DNA of 64,000 bases, from the NCBI RefSeq assembly GCF_018141545.1, contig NZ_CP064356.1, positions 558,001 through 622,000 of the forward strand. Reading direction: 5' to 3'. This DNA comes from Miltoncostaea oceani (GTDB lineage Bacteria > Actinomycetota > Thermoleophilia > Miltoncostaeales > Miltoncostaeaceae). Made by a program: the position numbers and the translations under genes. Positions within the stretch are counted from its first letter, which is position 1, and each line of letters starts with the position of its first letter. The notes under the pieces were generated by a model. It had not been told where the DNA came from and did no database searches. It was given only the letters and a program-made list of their open reading frames with translations. Positions 26,216 to 35,380 of this stretch are shown piece after piece.

Positions 26216-28043
26216 AGATCACGAGGTCACCGGCCGACGCGGCCTCGAGGCGCCACTCCGACGGGGCGACGACGGGCGTGACGCGCAGGACGGAGCCGTC
26301 GGCGGCCGCCGTGGCCATCGCCGCGCCCCCGGGGGACAGGTCGGCGTACCGCACCACGCGCACGCCCACGGGGCTCGACCCGGGGGCTCCGGACGAGCGC
26401 ACCTGGAGCCCCGCCGGGGGGACGTCGAGGTTCACGATGACCGACGCCCCGGGCAGCGGGCTCGCGGTGAGGCACCCGGCGGGCCCGGGGCGCAGGGTGC
26501 CGTCGGCGGCGACGGCGCCGCGGGGCGGGCGCGTGCCGGTGGGGGCGGGGGCGGCCCCCTCGAGGGTGATCGCCCCGGCCCGGCGCAGGACGTCGTCGGC
26601 GGCGAGGCGGGCGTTGACGCTGCCCGCGCGGATCTCGTCGGCGCTGAAGGCCGGCGACCCGAGGTCCTCCACGGCCGCGAAGAAGGTCGCGGCGCGGATC
26701 TGGGGCCCGTACTGGGAGGCGGGCTGGAAGTCGTCGGGCACGCGGTCGCGCACCTCCGTCATGGCGCCGAGCGACGCCTGCACCTGGGCGGAGTAGTCGC
26801 GCCACTGGGCGCTCCCGGCGCGCAGCACGCCGATGTTGGTGATCAGGGAGAGCGTGACGAGCACGATGCCGACGACCCGGGCGCGGGGTGCCGTGATCGC
26901 CCGGGAGCCGATCAGAGCCGCGAGGAGCAGCAGCATGAACGCGGCGCCGGGGTAGATGTACCGCGGCTCGGCGGGGGTCCCGATGCCGAAGCGCGAGAGG
27001 CACAGCAGGCTCCACGTGACGCCGACGGCGAGCAGCACGAGCGTGACGCGGTCGCGGTCCGCCCACCGCCCGACCAGCCCGGCGACGGTCGCGACGGCGA
27101 CCGCGATCAGGATGGAGCGCCCGATCTCCGGGTTCATCCCGAACACCCCGGCGAGCGCGGCGGCGGCGGCGTCGGCCATGTAGACCGGGATCTGGGGGAT
27201 GTTCTCGGCCTTGGTGCTCGACTTCTCGGCTCCGTACGCGAGGTACCAGGCGCCGTAGAGGACGGCGGGGACCGCGACGATCCAGAGCCGCCGCACCCAC
27301 CCGCCGCGCGCGAGCATCAGCGCGAAGACCCCGATCGTGAACGGCACGCCGAGGCTGGCCGCCGCGAGGCTGAGCAGGAGCAGGCCGCAGGCGGCGACGT
27401 CCCCCCGCGGGGTGCGCCGTTCGATCGCGAGGATCGCCCCCATCCCCGCCGCGAGCGACACGGTGACGCCGAGCTCGAAGGGCCACAGCAGCACCCCCCA
27501 GCCCGTGCCGAGGAACAGGAGCACCGTCGTGCCGAGGACCGCGACCTCGTTCGAGCTCCACGAGCGGAGCAGGGCGAAGAGCACCCCGGCGCAGGCGAGG
27601 TGCGAGACGACCAGGGCGATGGCGTACGGCCAGTACGAGGTGATCCCGAAGACCGCGAAGAGCACCTTGTAGACGAACGCCGCGACGAGGGCGAGGTGCT
27701 CGTTGTGCGACTCGAGGAACGCGTCGGGCCCCCATCCACGGCGATCCTGGATGAAGTCCCACTCGTCGAAGAAGAAGATCAGGTCGCGGTAGTTGCGCAG
27801 CAGCACCACCGCGGCGATCAGCCCGGCGACCACCACGATCGTGATCGCGGCCCGCGTGGAGAGGGGCTCACCGGCGAAGCGCCGCGCCCGATCCCACCAG
27901 GCGGGGACGGCACGCGGGGCGCGGCGGTCCGTGCCCGGTGTCGTGGGCTCAGGCGTGGGGTCTCCCTCGGCTGTGGCGGGTGCGCCGCCGGTCGTCGCGC
28001 GGCCGCCGCGGACCCTACCGCCGGCGGCGGACCGGACCAGCAC
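26202..28043 (-). CDS. Large polytopic membrane protein, glycosyltransferase-39-like
   Basis: 613 aa, GTG 28043. A 60-residue Pro/Arg/Thr-rich N-terminus precedes about ten transmembrane helices. The loop after helix 1 carries NYRDLIFFFDEWDFIQDRRG with an acidic D-E-x-D pattern, as in dolichyl-phosphate-mannose-type (GT39/GT-C) enzymes, and SHNEHLALV follows. The last 150 residues are extracytoplasmic, beta-rich (GASVIVNLDVPPAGLQVRSS). A role in adding sugars to cell-envelope polymers is plausible; the donor and acceptor cannot be read. No neighbouring glycosylation genes. Confidence 0.7.
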   Translation of the reverse strand: MLVRSAAGGRVRGGRATTGGAPATAEGDPTPEPTTPGTDRRAPRAVPAWWDRARRFAGEPLSTRAAITIVVVAGLIAAVVLLRNYRDLIFFFDEWDFIQDRRGWGPDAFLESHNEHLALVAAFVYKVLFAVFGITSYWPYAIALVVSHLACAGVLFALLRSWSSNEVAVLGTTVLLFLGTGWGVLLWPFELGVTVSLAAGMGAILAIERRTPRGDVAACGLLLLSLAAASLGVPFTIGVFALMLARGGWVRRLWIVAVPAVLYGAWYLAYGAEKSSTKAENIPQIPVYMADAAAAALAGVFGMNPEIGRSILIAVAVATVAGLVGRWADRDRVTLVLLAVGVTWSLLCLSRFGIGTPAEPRYIYPGAAFMLLLLAALIGSRAITAPRARVVGIVLVTLSLITNIGVLRAGSAQWRDYSAQVQASLGAMTEVRDRVPDDFQPASQYGPQIRAATFFAAVEDLGSPAFSADEIRAGSVNARLAADDVLRRAGAITLEGAAPAPTGTRPPRGAVAADGTLRPGPAGCLTASPLPGASVIVNLDVPPAGLQVRSSGAPGSSPVGVRVVRYADLSPGGAAMATAAADGSVLRVTPVVAPSEWRLEAASAGDLVICGVR

Positions 28044-28117
28044 CCCGGGTCGCCTGCCACTCCCCGACGCGCCGCACCGACGGGCCCGCCCGCCCCGCCG
28101 TAGGGTCCGCGTCCGAC

Positions 28118-28693
28118 GTGGACGTCGCCGCCCCCATTGCCGCTGTCCTCGCCGCGGTCGGCCTCGCCGGGGCCGCCGGGCTGAACGCCTGGCTGCCCCT
28201 GTTGCTGGGGGCGGTGCTGGAGCGCCTCGACGTGGTGGAGCTCGGCGACCCGTTCGGGTCCCTCTCCGGGAACGCGGGGATCGTGGTGCTCACCGTCATC
28301 TTCCTCGCCGACTTCGTCGGCGACAAGATCCCGGGAGTCGACCACGTCCTGCACGTGGCGGGCACCGTCGTCCACCCCGTCGCGGGGGCGGTCCTGTTCG
28401 TCGGCGGGACCGGTGTGGACACGTCCATCCCGGCGGTCGTCGCCATGGTCCTGGGCGCAGCGACCGCCGAGACGCTGCACGCGGGGCGGGCGGCGCTGCG
28501 TCCCGTGTCGACGACCACCACCGCCGGGGTCGGCAACCCGTTCCTGTCGCTGGCGGAGGACGGCGCCAGCCTCCTGCTGACCGTCCTCGCGTTCGCCGTG
28601 CCCGTCCTCGCGGTGCTCGTGGTGCTGGCGTTGCTGGCCGCCGTCCTCAGTCGGGGCCGGCGGCGTACCCGGCGGACCCGCCGCCCCGGGTAG
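28118..28693 (+). CDS. DUF4126 membrane protein
   Basis: 191 aa, GTG 28118. Pattern AAVGLAGAAGLNAWLPLLLGAVLERL, FGSLSGNAGIVVLTVIFLADFVGDKIPGVDHVLH, HPVAGAVLFVG and NPFLSLAEDGASLLLTVLAFAVPVLAVLV is that of DUF4126. About five hydrophobic helices. Function unknown. Confidence 0.85.
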   Translation: MDVAAPIAAVLAAVGLAGAAGLNAWLPLLLGAVLERLDVVELGDPFGSLSGNAGIVVLTVIFLADFVGDKIPGVDHVLHVAGTVVHPVAGAVLFVGGTGVDTSIPAVVAMVLGAATAETLHAGRAALRPVSTTTTAGVGNPFLSLAEDGASLLLTVLAFAVPVLAVLVVLALLAAVLSRGRRRTRRTRRPG

Positions 28694-28712
28694 CGGCGCC
28701 GGTGGCTCCACG

Positions 28713-29183
28713 TCAGCCGGTGGTGGTCCCCGCGATGATCTTCATGATGTCGTGGCGTGCGACGAGGCCGATCAGCCTGCCGTCCTCCACCACCGGCATC
28801 CGCGTGATGTCGCGCTGTGTCATGCGGGTCATCGCGGTCCACACGTCGGCGTCCGGCCCCACGGTCTCGACGGGCGTCCGCATCACGTCCCGCACGGACC
28901 GGCCGGCGATCTCGGAGAGCGCCGCGGAGAGCTGGTCGGGGGTCTGGGCCCAGAGGTCCATGAGCCGGGCCGCGCGGACGGACGGCACGGCGAACGGGAC
29001 GACGGTCTCGGCGAGCTCCACCTCGGCCTCGGTGAGCAGGCCGACGACGGCCGGATCCCCTCCCTCGCCCGTGACGACGACAGAGTTGATCCGATGCCGC
29101 ACCATCAGGGCCGCGGCCTCCCGGACCGTGGCGCCGGGCGTCACGCTCACCGCCGGGCTCGACATGATGTCCCGCACCCTCAC
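28713..29183 (-). CDS. CBS-domain pair protein
   Basis: 156 aa, GTG 29183, GGAGGGG upstream. Two CBS motifs: MSSPAVSVTPGATVREAAALMVRHRINSVVV with GGDPAVVGLLTEAEV, and VMRTPVETVGPDADVWTAMTRMTQRDITRMPVVEDGRLIGLVARHDIMK. Stand-alone CBS pairs usually sense adenine nucleotides. It lies just downstream of the KdpDE-like genes on the same strand, separated by only 30 bp, and may be co-transcribed with them. Confidence 0.9.
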   Translation of the reverse strand: MRVRDIMSSPAVSVTPGATVREAAALMVRHRINSVVVTGEGGDPAVVGLLTEAEVELAETVVPFAVPSVRAARLMDLWAQTPDQLSAALSEIAGRSVRDVMRTPVETVGPDADVWTAMTRMTQRDITRMPVVEDGRLIGLVARHDIMKIIAGTTTG

Positions 29184-29213
29184 CGCCGCCCCTCCCGCTC
29201 GACGGGCCGCAGC

Positions 29214-29933
29214 CTACGGGCCGCCGGCCGGGGCCAGGAGCTCGTCGGTGACCAGCCGGTAGCCGATGCCGGACTGGGTGACGAGGTGACGGGGCCGTGA
29301 GGGGTCCTGCTCGAGCTTGCGCCGCAGGCGCGCCATGTAGACGCGCACGTAGTGGGTCTCGCCCTGGTAGGCGAGACCCCACACCGCCCGCAGCAGCATC
29401 GCGTGGGTGAGGACCTTGCCGGGATGCCGGCTGAGCGTCGCCACCAGCTCGTACTCGGTGGGCGTGAGGTGCACGAGCACGCCGTCGCGGAGCACCTGCT
29501 GGCGTGCGAGGTCGACCACGATCCCCCCGAAGCGGACGATCCCGGCACCGTCCACCGACTCGCTGACCCGTCGCAGCGACGCGCGCAGGCGCGCCAGGAG
29601 CTCGCCCGCCGAGTACGGCTTGGTGACGTAGTCGTCGGCGCCCGCGTCGAGCGCGGCGATCTTGTCGGCCTCCCCGTCGAGTGCCGACACCACGATGATC
29701 GGGACGTCGGTCCACTCGCGCAGTCGCCGGCAGACCTCGACACCGTCCATGTCGGGGAGACGGAGGTCGAGCACCACGGCGGCGGGGTGGCGGAGCGCGG
29801 CGGCCTCGAGGGCCGAGCGCCCATCGACCGCGGTGGCGACGTGGTAGCCGGCGGCCCCCAGGCTGGCGGTGAGGGCCCGGAGGATGAGGGGCTCGTCGTC
29901 GACGACGAGCACCGGCCGGGCGCTGGTCGTCAC
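29214..29933 (-). CDS. OmpR-family response regulator (KdpE-like)
   Basis: 239 aa, GTG 29933 overlapping the kinase stop (GTGA). Receiver: VLVVDDEPLILRAL, phospho-acceptor Asp in VVLDLRLPDMDG, switch Ser in VVSALDGEADKI, Lys in DDYVTKPYSAGELLARL. DNA-binding winged helix: LTPTEYELVATLSRHPGKVLTHAMLLRAVWG, HYVRVYMARLRRKLEQDP, GIGYRLV. Close to KdpE in sequence style, but no kdpFABC genes are in the window, so the target may differ. A direct repeat at 31142-31187 is a possible binding site. Confidence 0.92.
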   Translation of the reverse strand: MTTSARPVLVVDDEPLILRALTASLGAAGYHVATAVDGRSALEAAALRHPAAVVLDLRLPDMDGVEVCRRLREWTDVPIIVVSALDGEADKIAALDAGADDYVTKPYSAGELLARLRASLRRVSESVDGAGIVRFGGIVVDLARQQVLRDGVLVHLTPTEYELVATLSRHPGKVLTHAMLLRAVWGLAYQGETHYVRVYMARLRRKLEQDPSRPRHLVTQSGIGYRLVTDELLAPAGGP

Positions 29934-31081
29934 CCCTCGACCTCCGGGGGGGTCGTGAGGGGGAGGACGAGCGCGAAGCGGGCTCCGCCCCCCGCGGCCG
30001 TCCGGTGCTCCAGGCGCCCGCCCTGGGCCTCGGCCAGCCGACGGCACAGCGGGAGTCCCAGCCCGAGGCCGACGCCCTCCCGGTGGCTGAACGGCTCGAA
30101 GACCGTCGGCAGGACCCGCGGATCCACGCCGGGGCCGGCGTCCTCGACGGCGAGCTCCAGCTCCGCGCCGATGCGACGACCGACGACGCGCACGGGCGGC
30201 GCGCCGTGCCGCGCGGCGTTGTGGAGGAGGTTGACGAGGATGCGCTCGGTGAGCACCGGGTCGGCCTGCACGAGGGGCACGTCGTCGGGGATGTCGGTGC
30301 TCACCCCGACGCCGTCGAGGAACGCCGCCGCGGCCAGCAGGCCCGACCCCACGAGCTCCTCCAGCACGCACCACTCCATCCGGGCGGAGAGGACCCCGCC
30401 CTCGACCCGCGACAGGTCGAGCAGGTTCGAGACGACGCGCTCGAGGCGCTGGGTCTCCCCGATCACCGCGCGGAGGATCTCGGCCCTCTCGCGCGGGTCG
30501 TCGATCACCATCAGGGCGTCCGCGGCGTTCGCGATCCCCGCGAGGGGGGTCCGGAGCTCGTGGGTGACACCCCGCAGCAAGGCGGTCTTCAGCGCGTCGC
30601 TGCGGCGCAGCTCGCCCGCCAGCTCGAGCTGCTCCCGCCGGTGCCGTTCATCGGCGACGGCCCGTGCGAGCCGGTCGGCGACATCGCGCGCGAGGGCGGC
30701 CTCGTCCGGCGGGAACGTCGGCGCCGCGAACCACACGGCGCCCTCGATCCGTCCCTCGGCCCGGAGCGGGACGCAGAGGATCTCGGACCCGCCGGCACGC
30801 TCGCGGCCCTCCGCCCCCTCCCGGGCGACGCCCGCGGCGAGGCGCAGCGCCGCCTCCGCCGTCGCGGGGTCGCCCGGCGGACCGACCGATCGCGCGGAGT
30901 CCGCGCGGACGACCCCTCCCGACGTGACGAGCCCCGCGTCGCGTGCCAGGCGGAGCGCACCGTCGATGCGCTCATCGAGCGATCCCTCCGACTCGAGGGT
31001 CTCGATGACGGTCAGGAGGAGCTCGAGCCGGCGCGCCCGCCCCGGTGCCCCGGACGCGTCCGGTGAGCTCGTCGCCCTCAT
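29930..31081 (-). CDS. GAF-domain sensor histidine kinase (KdpD C-terminal-like)
   Basis: 383 aa from ATG 31081. Residues about 15-170 form a GAF-like domain (LLLTVIETLESEGSLDERIDGAL, ILCVPLRAEGRIEGAVWFAA); no transmembrane segment, so it is cytoplasmic. Kinase core: H-box LLRGVTHELRTPLAGI, N-box ERILVNLLHNAARHGAPP, G1 VEDAGPGVDP, G2 GVGLGLGLPLCRRLAEAQGG. It lacks the KdpD universal-stress and membrane parts. A TACGAT box lies 6 nt before ATG and there is no ribosome-binding site, hence probable leaderless mRNA. Confidence 0.9.
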   Translation of the reverse strand: MRATSSPDASGAPGRARRLELLLTVIETLESEGSLDERIDGALRLARDAGLVTSGGVVRADSARSVGPPGDPATAEAALRLAAGVAREGAEGRERAGGSEILCVPLRAEGRIEGAVWFAAPTFPPDEAALARDVADRLARAVADERHRREQLELAGELRRSDALKTALLRGVTHELRTPLAGIANAADALMVIDDPRERAEILRAVIGETQRLERVVSNLLDLSRVEGGVLSARMEWCVLEELVGSGLLAAAAFLDGVGVSTDIPDDVPLVQADPVLTERILVNLLHNAARHGAPPVRVVGRRIGAELELAVEDAGPGVDPRVLPTVFEPFSHREGVGLGLGLPLCRRLAEAQGGRLEHRTAAGGGARFALVLPLTTPPEVEG

Positions 31082-31141
31082 CGCCGGATCGTAGGCCACG
31101 GCGGGGGCGGCCTCCGCCGGCCGGATCCGCGGGGCGGGCGC

Positions 31142-31187
31142 CGTTGACGATCCGTTTCCGCCTGCCGGCGGACGTTGACGATCCGTT
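31142..31187. repeat. 15-bp direct repeat between two-component system and greA-like gene
   Basis: CGTTGACGATCCGTT occurs perfectly at 31142-31156 and 31173-31187, 31 bp apart (three helical turns), in the space between the divergent kinase gene (start 31081) and Gre-factor gene (start 31282). OmpR-type regulators bind direct repeats in tandem, so this is a good candidate site for the adjacent response regulator. Confidence 0.55.
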
Positions 31188-31281
31188 GAGGTGCCGGCGC
31201 CCATGATCCCATTGGCGGTGCCGCCGTGGGGATGTCCGGCGGCACCGCCTCTCCCATCCGGGGCCCGAGGAGGCACACCCC

Positions 31282-31788
31282 ATGACGTCGAACGATCAGA
31301 TGACCCTCGAGATCCGTCTGACCCGGCCGGGCTTCGACCTGCTGCGGGCGGAGCTGGCCCACCTCGTCGAGGTCGCCCGCCCGGACGCCCTGCGCCGCGT
31401 CCACGGCGCGTACGAGTCGGGCGGCGGCGACGGCGACTCCGAGATCTCCGACGCCCGCTGGGAGCAGGATCGGATCGAGATGCGCATCCGGCGGCTGGAG
31501 GACCAGCTCCGCACGGCGCGCCTCATCACGGACGGCGACCTCCGGTCGGGCCGGGTCGCGGTCGGCCACCGCGTCGACGTCCGGCGGGCCGGCGGACGGG
31601 AGCGCAGCTACGTGCTCGTCACCCCGCTCGAGGGGGACCCGCGCACGGGCCGGCTCTCGTGTGAGAGTCCTCTGGGCAGGCTCCTCCTCGACGCCGCCGT
31701 CGGCGACGTGGTCGTCCTGGAGCCGACGGGTGAGGAGATCACGATCGTGGCCGTCGAACCCGGTGGCGACCACGGGGGGGCCGTGTGA
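31282..31788 (+). CDS. GreA/GreB-family transcript cleavage factor
   Basis: 168 aa, ATG 31282 with GAGGAGG upstream. N-terminal coiled coil: LTRPGFDLLRAELAHLVEVARPDALRRV, with the acidic tip loop GGGDGDSEISDARWEQD (corresponding to the GDLSENAEY tip of GreA that reaches the polymerase active site). C-terminal FKBP-like domain: VAVGHRVDVRRAGGRERSYVLV, SCESPLGRLLLDAAVGDVVVLE. The tip sequence departs from the usual GreA consensus, so it may be a paralogue such as those that inhibit or tune RNA polymerase. Confidence 0.88.
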   Translation: MTSNDQMTLEIRLTRPGFDLLRAELAHLVEVARPDALRRVHGAYESGGGDGDSEISDARWEQDRIEMRIRRLEDQLRTARLITDGDLRSGRVAVGHRVDVRRAGGRERSYVLVTPLEGDPRTGRLSCESPLGRLLLDAAVGDVVVLEPTGEEITIVAVEPGGDHGGAV

Positions 31789-31870
31789 CCCGCCCCACGC
31801 GCCGGGCGATCCACGCGTTGTCGTGGTGGACGGCCGTGGAATAGGTTGGTCACGCGAGCCGACCGAGCAC

Positions 31871-32686
31871 GTGGGGGCCCCGTTGCCGATCCCGATCCGC
31901 GTCATGGCGTGCGTCCTCACGGTCGCGGGGTGCGCCACGGGCGCGGGGCTCGCCGCCGCGCAGACCGTCCCGGCGGTGCCGGCGGTGCCGGTCGTCCCGG
32001 GGGCGGAGACGGCCGAGTTCCGCCTGGTGATCGAGGGGACCTCCACCGCGACGCGCGACCTCGACCTCGGGGGATCGAACGGGATCTGCGACGCCCAGGT
32101 GAACGTCCACCTGGAGGAGACGGCGACGTGGCAGCGCGGGCGCGGCGTGGTCGTGCGGTTCACGAAGCTCGGGACGGGTCCGCGGGCGCCCGTCTTGATG
32201 ACCCGCGTCGGGAGTCCGCGACCGGCCGTCACCGTCGTCGTGTCGGCGACGCGCACGAGCAGCGGCGCCGCGACGCGGACCCCCTCCGGCCCGCCGGAGG
32301 CCTGCCCGCCGGTCAGCGAGGACCTCTCCGGAGGGCCCGACTGCGGGAAGCCCGACCGCTCGCGGGCGGTGATGAGCCTCCTCTACGCCGGCGGGCTGCT
32401 GCGGATCCGGCAGACGGGCCTCGGGGCGCTCCCGGAGATCGACTGCCCCGTCAGCCAGGTCTACGGCGGGACCCCCGACATGCGGTTCAGCTGGCCGACC
32501 CCGCCGGCCCTGCGGCCGGAGCTGATCGCGCCGTCGCTCATCTTCGGCAACCGGCGGGCGTTCGTGGTGCGCGCCGCGTCCGGCCGTGCGCGCACCAACG
32601 CGCCGATCGCGTCGGGTCCCCTCACGGGTCGCGTCAGCGACTTCGGGCAGAACCGGGTGACCGTCCGCTTCATCCGGCTCCCCTGA
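31871..32686 (+). CDS. Secreted protein of unknown function
   Basis: About 271 aa; GTG 31871 chosen because a signal peptide follows at once (LPIPIRVMACVLTVAGCATG, then GLAAAQTVPAVPAVP cleavage area). The mature part is beta-rich with four or more cysteines (NGICDAQVNVHLEETATW, EACPPVSED, GGPDCGKPD, EIDCPVSQVYGG) that could form disulfides. No family recognised. The convergent gene at 32700 is also secreted, and a shared hairpin separates them. Confidence 0.65.
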   Translation: MGAPLPIPIRVMACVLTVAGCATGAGLAAAQTVPAVPAVPVVPGAETAEFRLVIEGTSTATRDLDLGGSNGICDAQVNVHLEETATWQRGRGVVVRFTKLGTGPRAPVLMTRVGSPRPAVTVVVSATRTSSGAATRTPSGPPEACPPVSEDLSGGPDCGKPDRSRAVMSLLYAGGLLRIRQTGLGALPEIDCPVSQVYGGTPDMRFSWPTPPALRPELIAPSLIFGNRRAFVVRAASGRARTNAPIASGPLTGRVSDFGQNRVTVRFIRLP

Positions 32687-32705
32687 CCGGGCCGGTCGGT
32701 CAGGG
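32681..32705. terminator. Hairpin between convergent secreted-protein genes
   Basis: CCCTGACC and GGTCAGGG form an 8-bp stem around a 9-nt GC-rich loop. The stop codons of both genes lie in or next to the stem. Confidence 0.5.
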
Positions 32706-34265
32706 AACGAGGCGGATGGGCCGGATGACGGGGTCCGTGGCCCGCTGACCCGGCCGGCTCCGCGCCCCGAGCGCGTAGCCGACGGCGAAGCGGAGTGGGG
32801 TGCGCACGTCGAAGGTCCGCGCCCGCCGCGGGACCTGGATGCAGGTGCGGGTGCGCCCGGCGGCGCGGAACACGACGAGCCGCTGGCCGAAGAGGCGCAC
32901 GCTCCGCCGTCCGCTGAAGATCGTCACCAGGACCCGCGCAGGCCGGGTGCTGCCGACGACGACGGCGACGCATTTCGAGTGCTGCAGGGACCGCAGGGAG
33001 AGCTGCGCGGGACCCGTGACGGCCACCGGTCCGGCGCGCACCTCGCGGGGGCTCGGGATCGTCGTCTCGAGGTCGGGCACGAGCGGGAACGGGCGGCCGA
33101 CGGCGCGCCGCGTGACGTCGACCTGCCGGCCGGGCACGAGGCGCAACCCGGCGAGCGCCGGATCCGAGGGCGTGACGGCGACGCCGCCGCGGACGTTGCC
33201 GACGCGGGTGCGGGCGCGCGTCGCGCTGTGGGCGACGCGCGCGACCCCGTCGTCGACGTCGACACGCGCGAGGGGCGTGAGGAGGGACGCGCCGGCGGGC
33301 GCCCCGGCCTGCTGGGTGCGCATCGGGCCCTGCGGGCCGAAGGCCGTCATCTCGACCTCCCCCTCGCGGAGCCGTGGGATGCGCTCCACCTCGAAGTACC
33401 CGGGCGTCGCGACGGGAGCCCCGTCCCCGCGGCTGAGGATCGTGCCGGTGATGGTGAAGGTCGCGCCGCCGGAGATCGCCTGGAGCTTCACGCCGGCGGG
33501 GCCCGCGCGGCCGGTGACCGGCAGCACGCTGATCGCGTCCCCGGCGCCGAGCACCCACCCGACCCGGGGTGTCAGCGTGCCACCGTTGATGCCCGAGTGG
33601 AACGTCGTCCCGCCTCGCGCCGCGAAGTCGATGCCGACGATGCGGAAGAGCGGCGGCCCGGTGATCGCCGGCTGGCCCGGGGGCGTACCGGGCGGGACCG
33701 CGGGGGCGGGCGGGGGCGTCGCGGGGACGGGTGCCTCGCCGTAGAGCTCGATCGCGATGCCACCCGTCCCGGTCGCGTTCAGGAACGCCCGCACCTGCGC
33801 CCCGAGCGGGCCGCTGGCCGGCGCGACGAAGGTGAGGTCGTACTCGTGGTCGGCCGCGTAGGGGAGCGCCCGCCCCGCGAGGGCGGTGGGCGAGCGCCGG
33901 TTGGCGGGGTCGCCGCCGAAGTCGAGGAACAGGGGCGAGACGGACCCCGGGCCCGGCGGCTGGTCCGTGCAGTCGTCCCCGGGGATGGGGGGACCCCCGG
34001 CGTGGAAGAAGCAGTAGAGGGCGTCGACGTCCTCCCGCCGCCCGAGGGTCGTGTAGTCCAGCGTCACGGTCGCCCCGAGGACGAGCCGGTAGGTCCGGCC
34101 CTGCTCGAGCGACACGGCGGTCTGCACCCGTGCGCCGCTGCCCGGCGCGGTCATCGTGGCGAGGAGCTGCTCGGCGCCCCGGGCGGGCTGCGGCGCGGCG
34201 ACCGCGACGGCCAGCGCCGCGGCGAGGACGGCGAGAAGTGCGAGCGTGCGCGGTCTCGTGGCCAC
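32700..34265 (-). CDS. Large secreted beta-rich protein, function unknown
   Basis: 521 aa, GTG 34265. Sec signal LALLAVLAAALAVAVAAPQPARGA. The first part (30-180) resembles a carbohydrate- or lipid-binding beta sandwich (YRLVLGATVTLDYTTLGRRED, HEYDLTFVAPASGPLGAQVR) and is joined by a Pro-rich linker (VPATPPPAPAVPPGTPPGQP) to beta-rich modules (TFHSGINGGTLTPRVGWVLG, GATFTITGTILSRGDG) and a basic C-terminal 200 residues. No enzyme motif seen. May be an envelope or matrix protein. Confidence 0.65.
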   Translation of the reverse strand: MATRPRTLALLAVLAAALAVAVAAPQPARGAEQLLATMTAPGSGARVQTAVSLEQGRTYRLVLGATVTLDYTTLGRREDVDALYCFFHAGGPPIPGDDCTDQPPGPGSVSPLFLDFGGDPANRRSPTALAGRALPYAADHEYDLTFVAPASGPLGAQVRAFLNATGTGGIAIELYGEAPVPATPPPAPAVPPGTPPGQPAITGPPLFRIVGIDFAARGGTTFHSGINGGTLTPRVGWVLGAGDAISVLPVTGRAGPAGVKLQAISGGATFTITGTILSRGDGAPVATPGYFEVERIPRLREGEVEMTAFGPQGPMRTQQAGAPAGASLLTPLARVDVDDGVARVAHSATRARTRVGNVRGGVAVTPSDPALAGLRLVPGRQVDVTRRAVGRPFPLVPDLETTIPSPREVRAGPVAVTGPAQLSLRSLQHSKCVAVVVGSTRPARVLVTIFSGRRSVRLFGQRLVVFRAAGRTRTCIQVPRRARTFDVRTPLRFAVGYALGARSRPGQRATDPVIRPIRLVP

Positions 34266-34424
34266 GCGGGGGGTCCGCCTCCGGTGGGGTGTCGAAACCG
34301 CCAGAACCTATCCCGCCCCGCGCCGCCCGGTCAACGGCGGGGACGGCCGCCGGCGATCACCGGCCCGAGGGGACATGATCCCCGGGCGGGCGATGACATC
34401 ACGCACGGCGGGGGGTGTCGCGGA

Positions 34425-35360
34425 ATGGATGAGGGCGGTGATCCGACGCCGGCGGGGGGTGGCCCCGTGACGGATGCCGCGACGGGGATCGCCGTCGACC
34501 GGCTGCCCGGTGCCGGCGCGTCCCTGGAGGTCGTGCTGATCGAGGGGGCCCGGTTCGGGGCGGACTCCGACGCCGGCCCCCGGCGGCCGCATCGGCACGA
34601 CTACCACGAGCTCGTCTGGACGCGGCGCGGCGCCGGCCGGCACCTCATCGACGGGGAGGTCTCGTTGGTCGAGCCGGACACGATCACCCTGATCGGCCGC
34701 GGGCAGGTGCACATCTTCGAGAGCGCCCGCGGCCTCCATGGGGCGATCGTGCGCTTCGGCGACGAGCTGCTGCACGGCGACCCGGCGACGGGCGTCAACC
34801 CGGCGTGGCTGATCGGCAGCCGCGCCGTCCCGCGGGTGGCCGTCCCACCCGGCGAGGCGGGGCGCCTGGAGGCGGCGGTCGGGTTGCTGGCCGCCGAGGC
34901 GCGCCGCCCGCGGGATTCGCGCACGGTCGACCTCCAGCGCCACTTCCTGTCGGCGCTCCTGCTGTGGGTGGAGCGCTGGTACGAGGCGACGCGCACGGAG
35001 CAGCGCGACGCCGACGACCCGGACCTGCAGCTGTACCGGGGCTTCAGCGAGGTGCTCGAACGTGACTACGCGCGCCACCACGACGCGCCGCACTTCGCGA
35101 ACGCGCTCGGCGTCCCGCAGGCGGCCCTGTCGCGCGCGCTCGTCCACGTCACCGGGCGGACGACGAAGGAGCTGATCACCGACCGGCGGATGCTGGAGGC
35201 GGCGCGGTTGCTGCGTTTCAGCGAGATGGGCGTCGGCGAGATCGCCCACCGCGCCGGCTACGGTGACCAGCTCTACTTCTCGCGGGCCTTCAAGCGCCGG
35301 TTCGGCGAGGCGCCATCGGCGTACCGCGAACGGGTGCGCGGGCGCGCCCCGGAGCGCTGA
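34425..35360 (+). CDS. AraC family transcriptional regulator
   Basis: 311 aa from ATG 34425; GTG 34467 is a possible later start. N-terminal cupin sensor (RRPHRHDYHELVWTRRGAGRHLIDGEVSLVEPDTI, VHIFESARGLHGAIVRFG). C-terminal double HTH: PHFANALGVPQAALSRALVHVTGRTTKELITDRRMLEAARLLRFSEMGVGEIAHRAGYGDQLYFSRAFKRRFGEAPSAYR, the last part being the AraC signature. Effector unknown. It is convergent with the F420-reductase-like gene. Confidence 0.93.
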   Translation: MDEGGDPTPAGGGPVTDAATGIAVDRLPGAGASLEVVLIEGARFGADSDAGPRRPHRHDYHELVWTRRGAGRHLIDGEVSLVEPDTITLIGRGQVHIFESARGLHGAIVRFGDELLHGDPATGVNPAWLIGSRAVPRVAVPPGEAGRLEAAVGLLAAEARRPRDSRTVDLQRHFLSALLLWVERWYEATRTEQRDADDPDLQLYRGFSEVLERDYARHHDAPHFANALGVPQAALSRALVHVTGRTTKELITDRRMLEAARLLRFSEMGVGEIAHRAGYGDQLYFSRAFKRRFGEAPSAYRERVRGRAPER

Positions 35361-35380
35361 GCCCCGGGGCGCGACGTGCG

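Noticed and set aside
29214-31081. True KdpDE system
   Set aside because: The kinase lacks the KdpD N-terminal and membrane domains and no kdpFABC genes are nearby, so only the term KdpDE-like is used.
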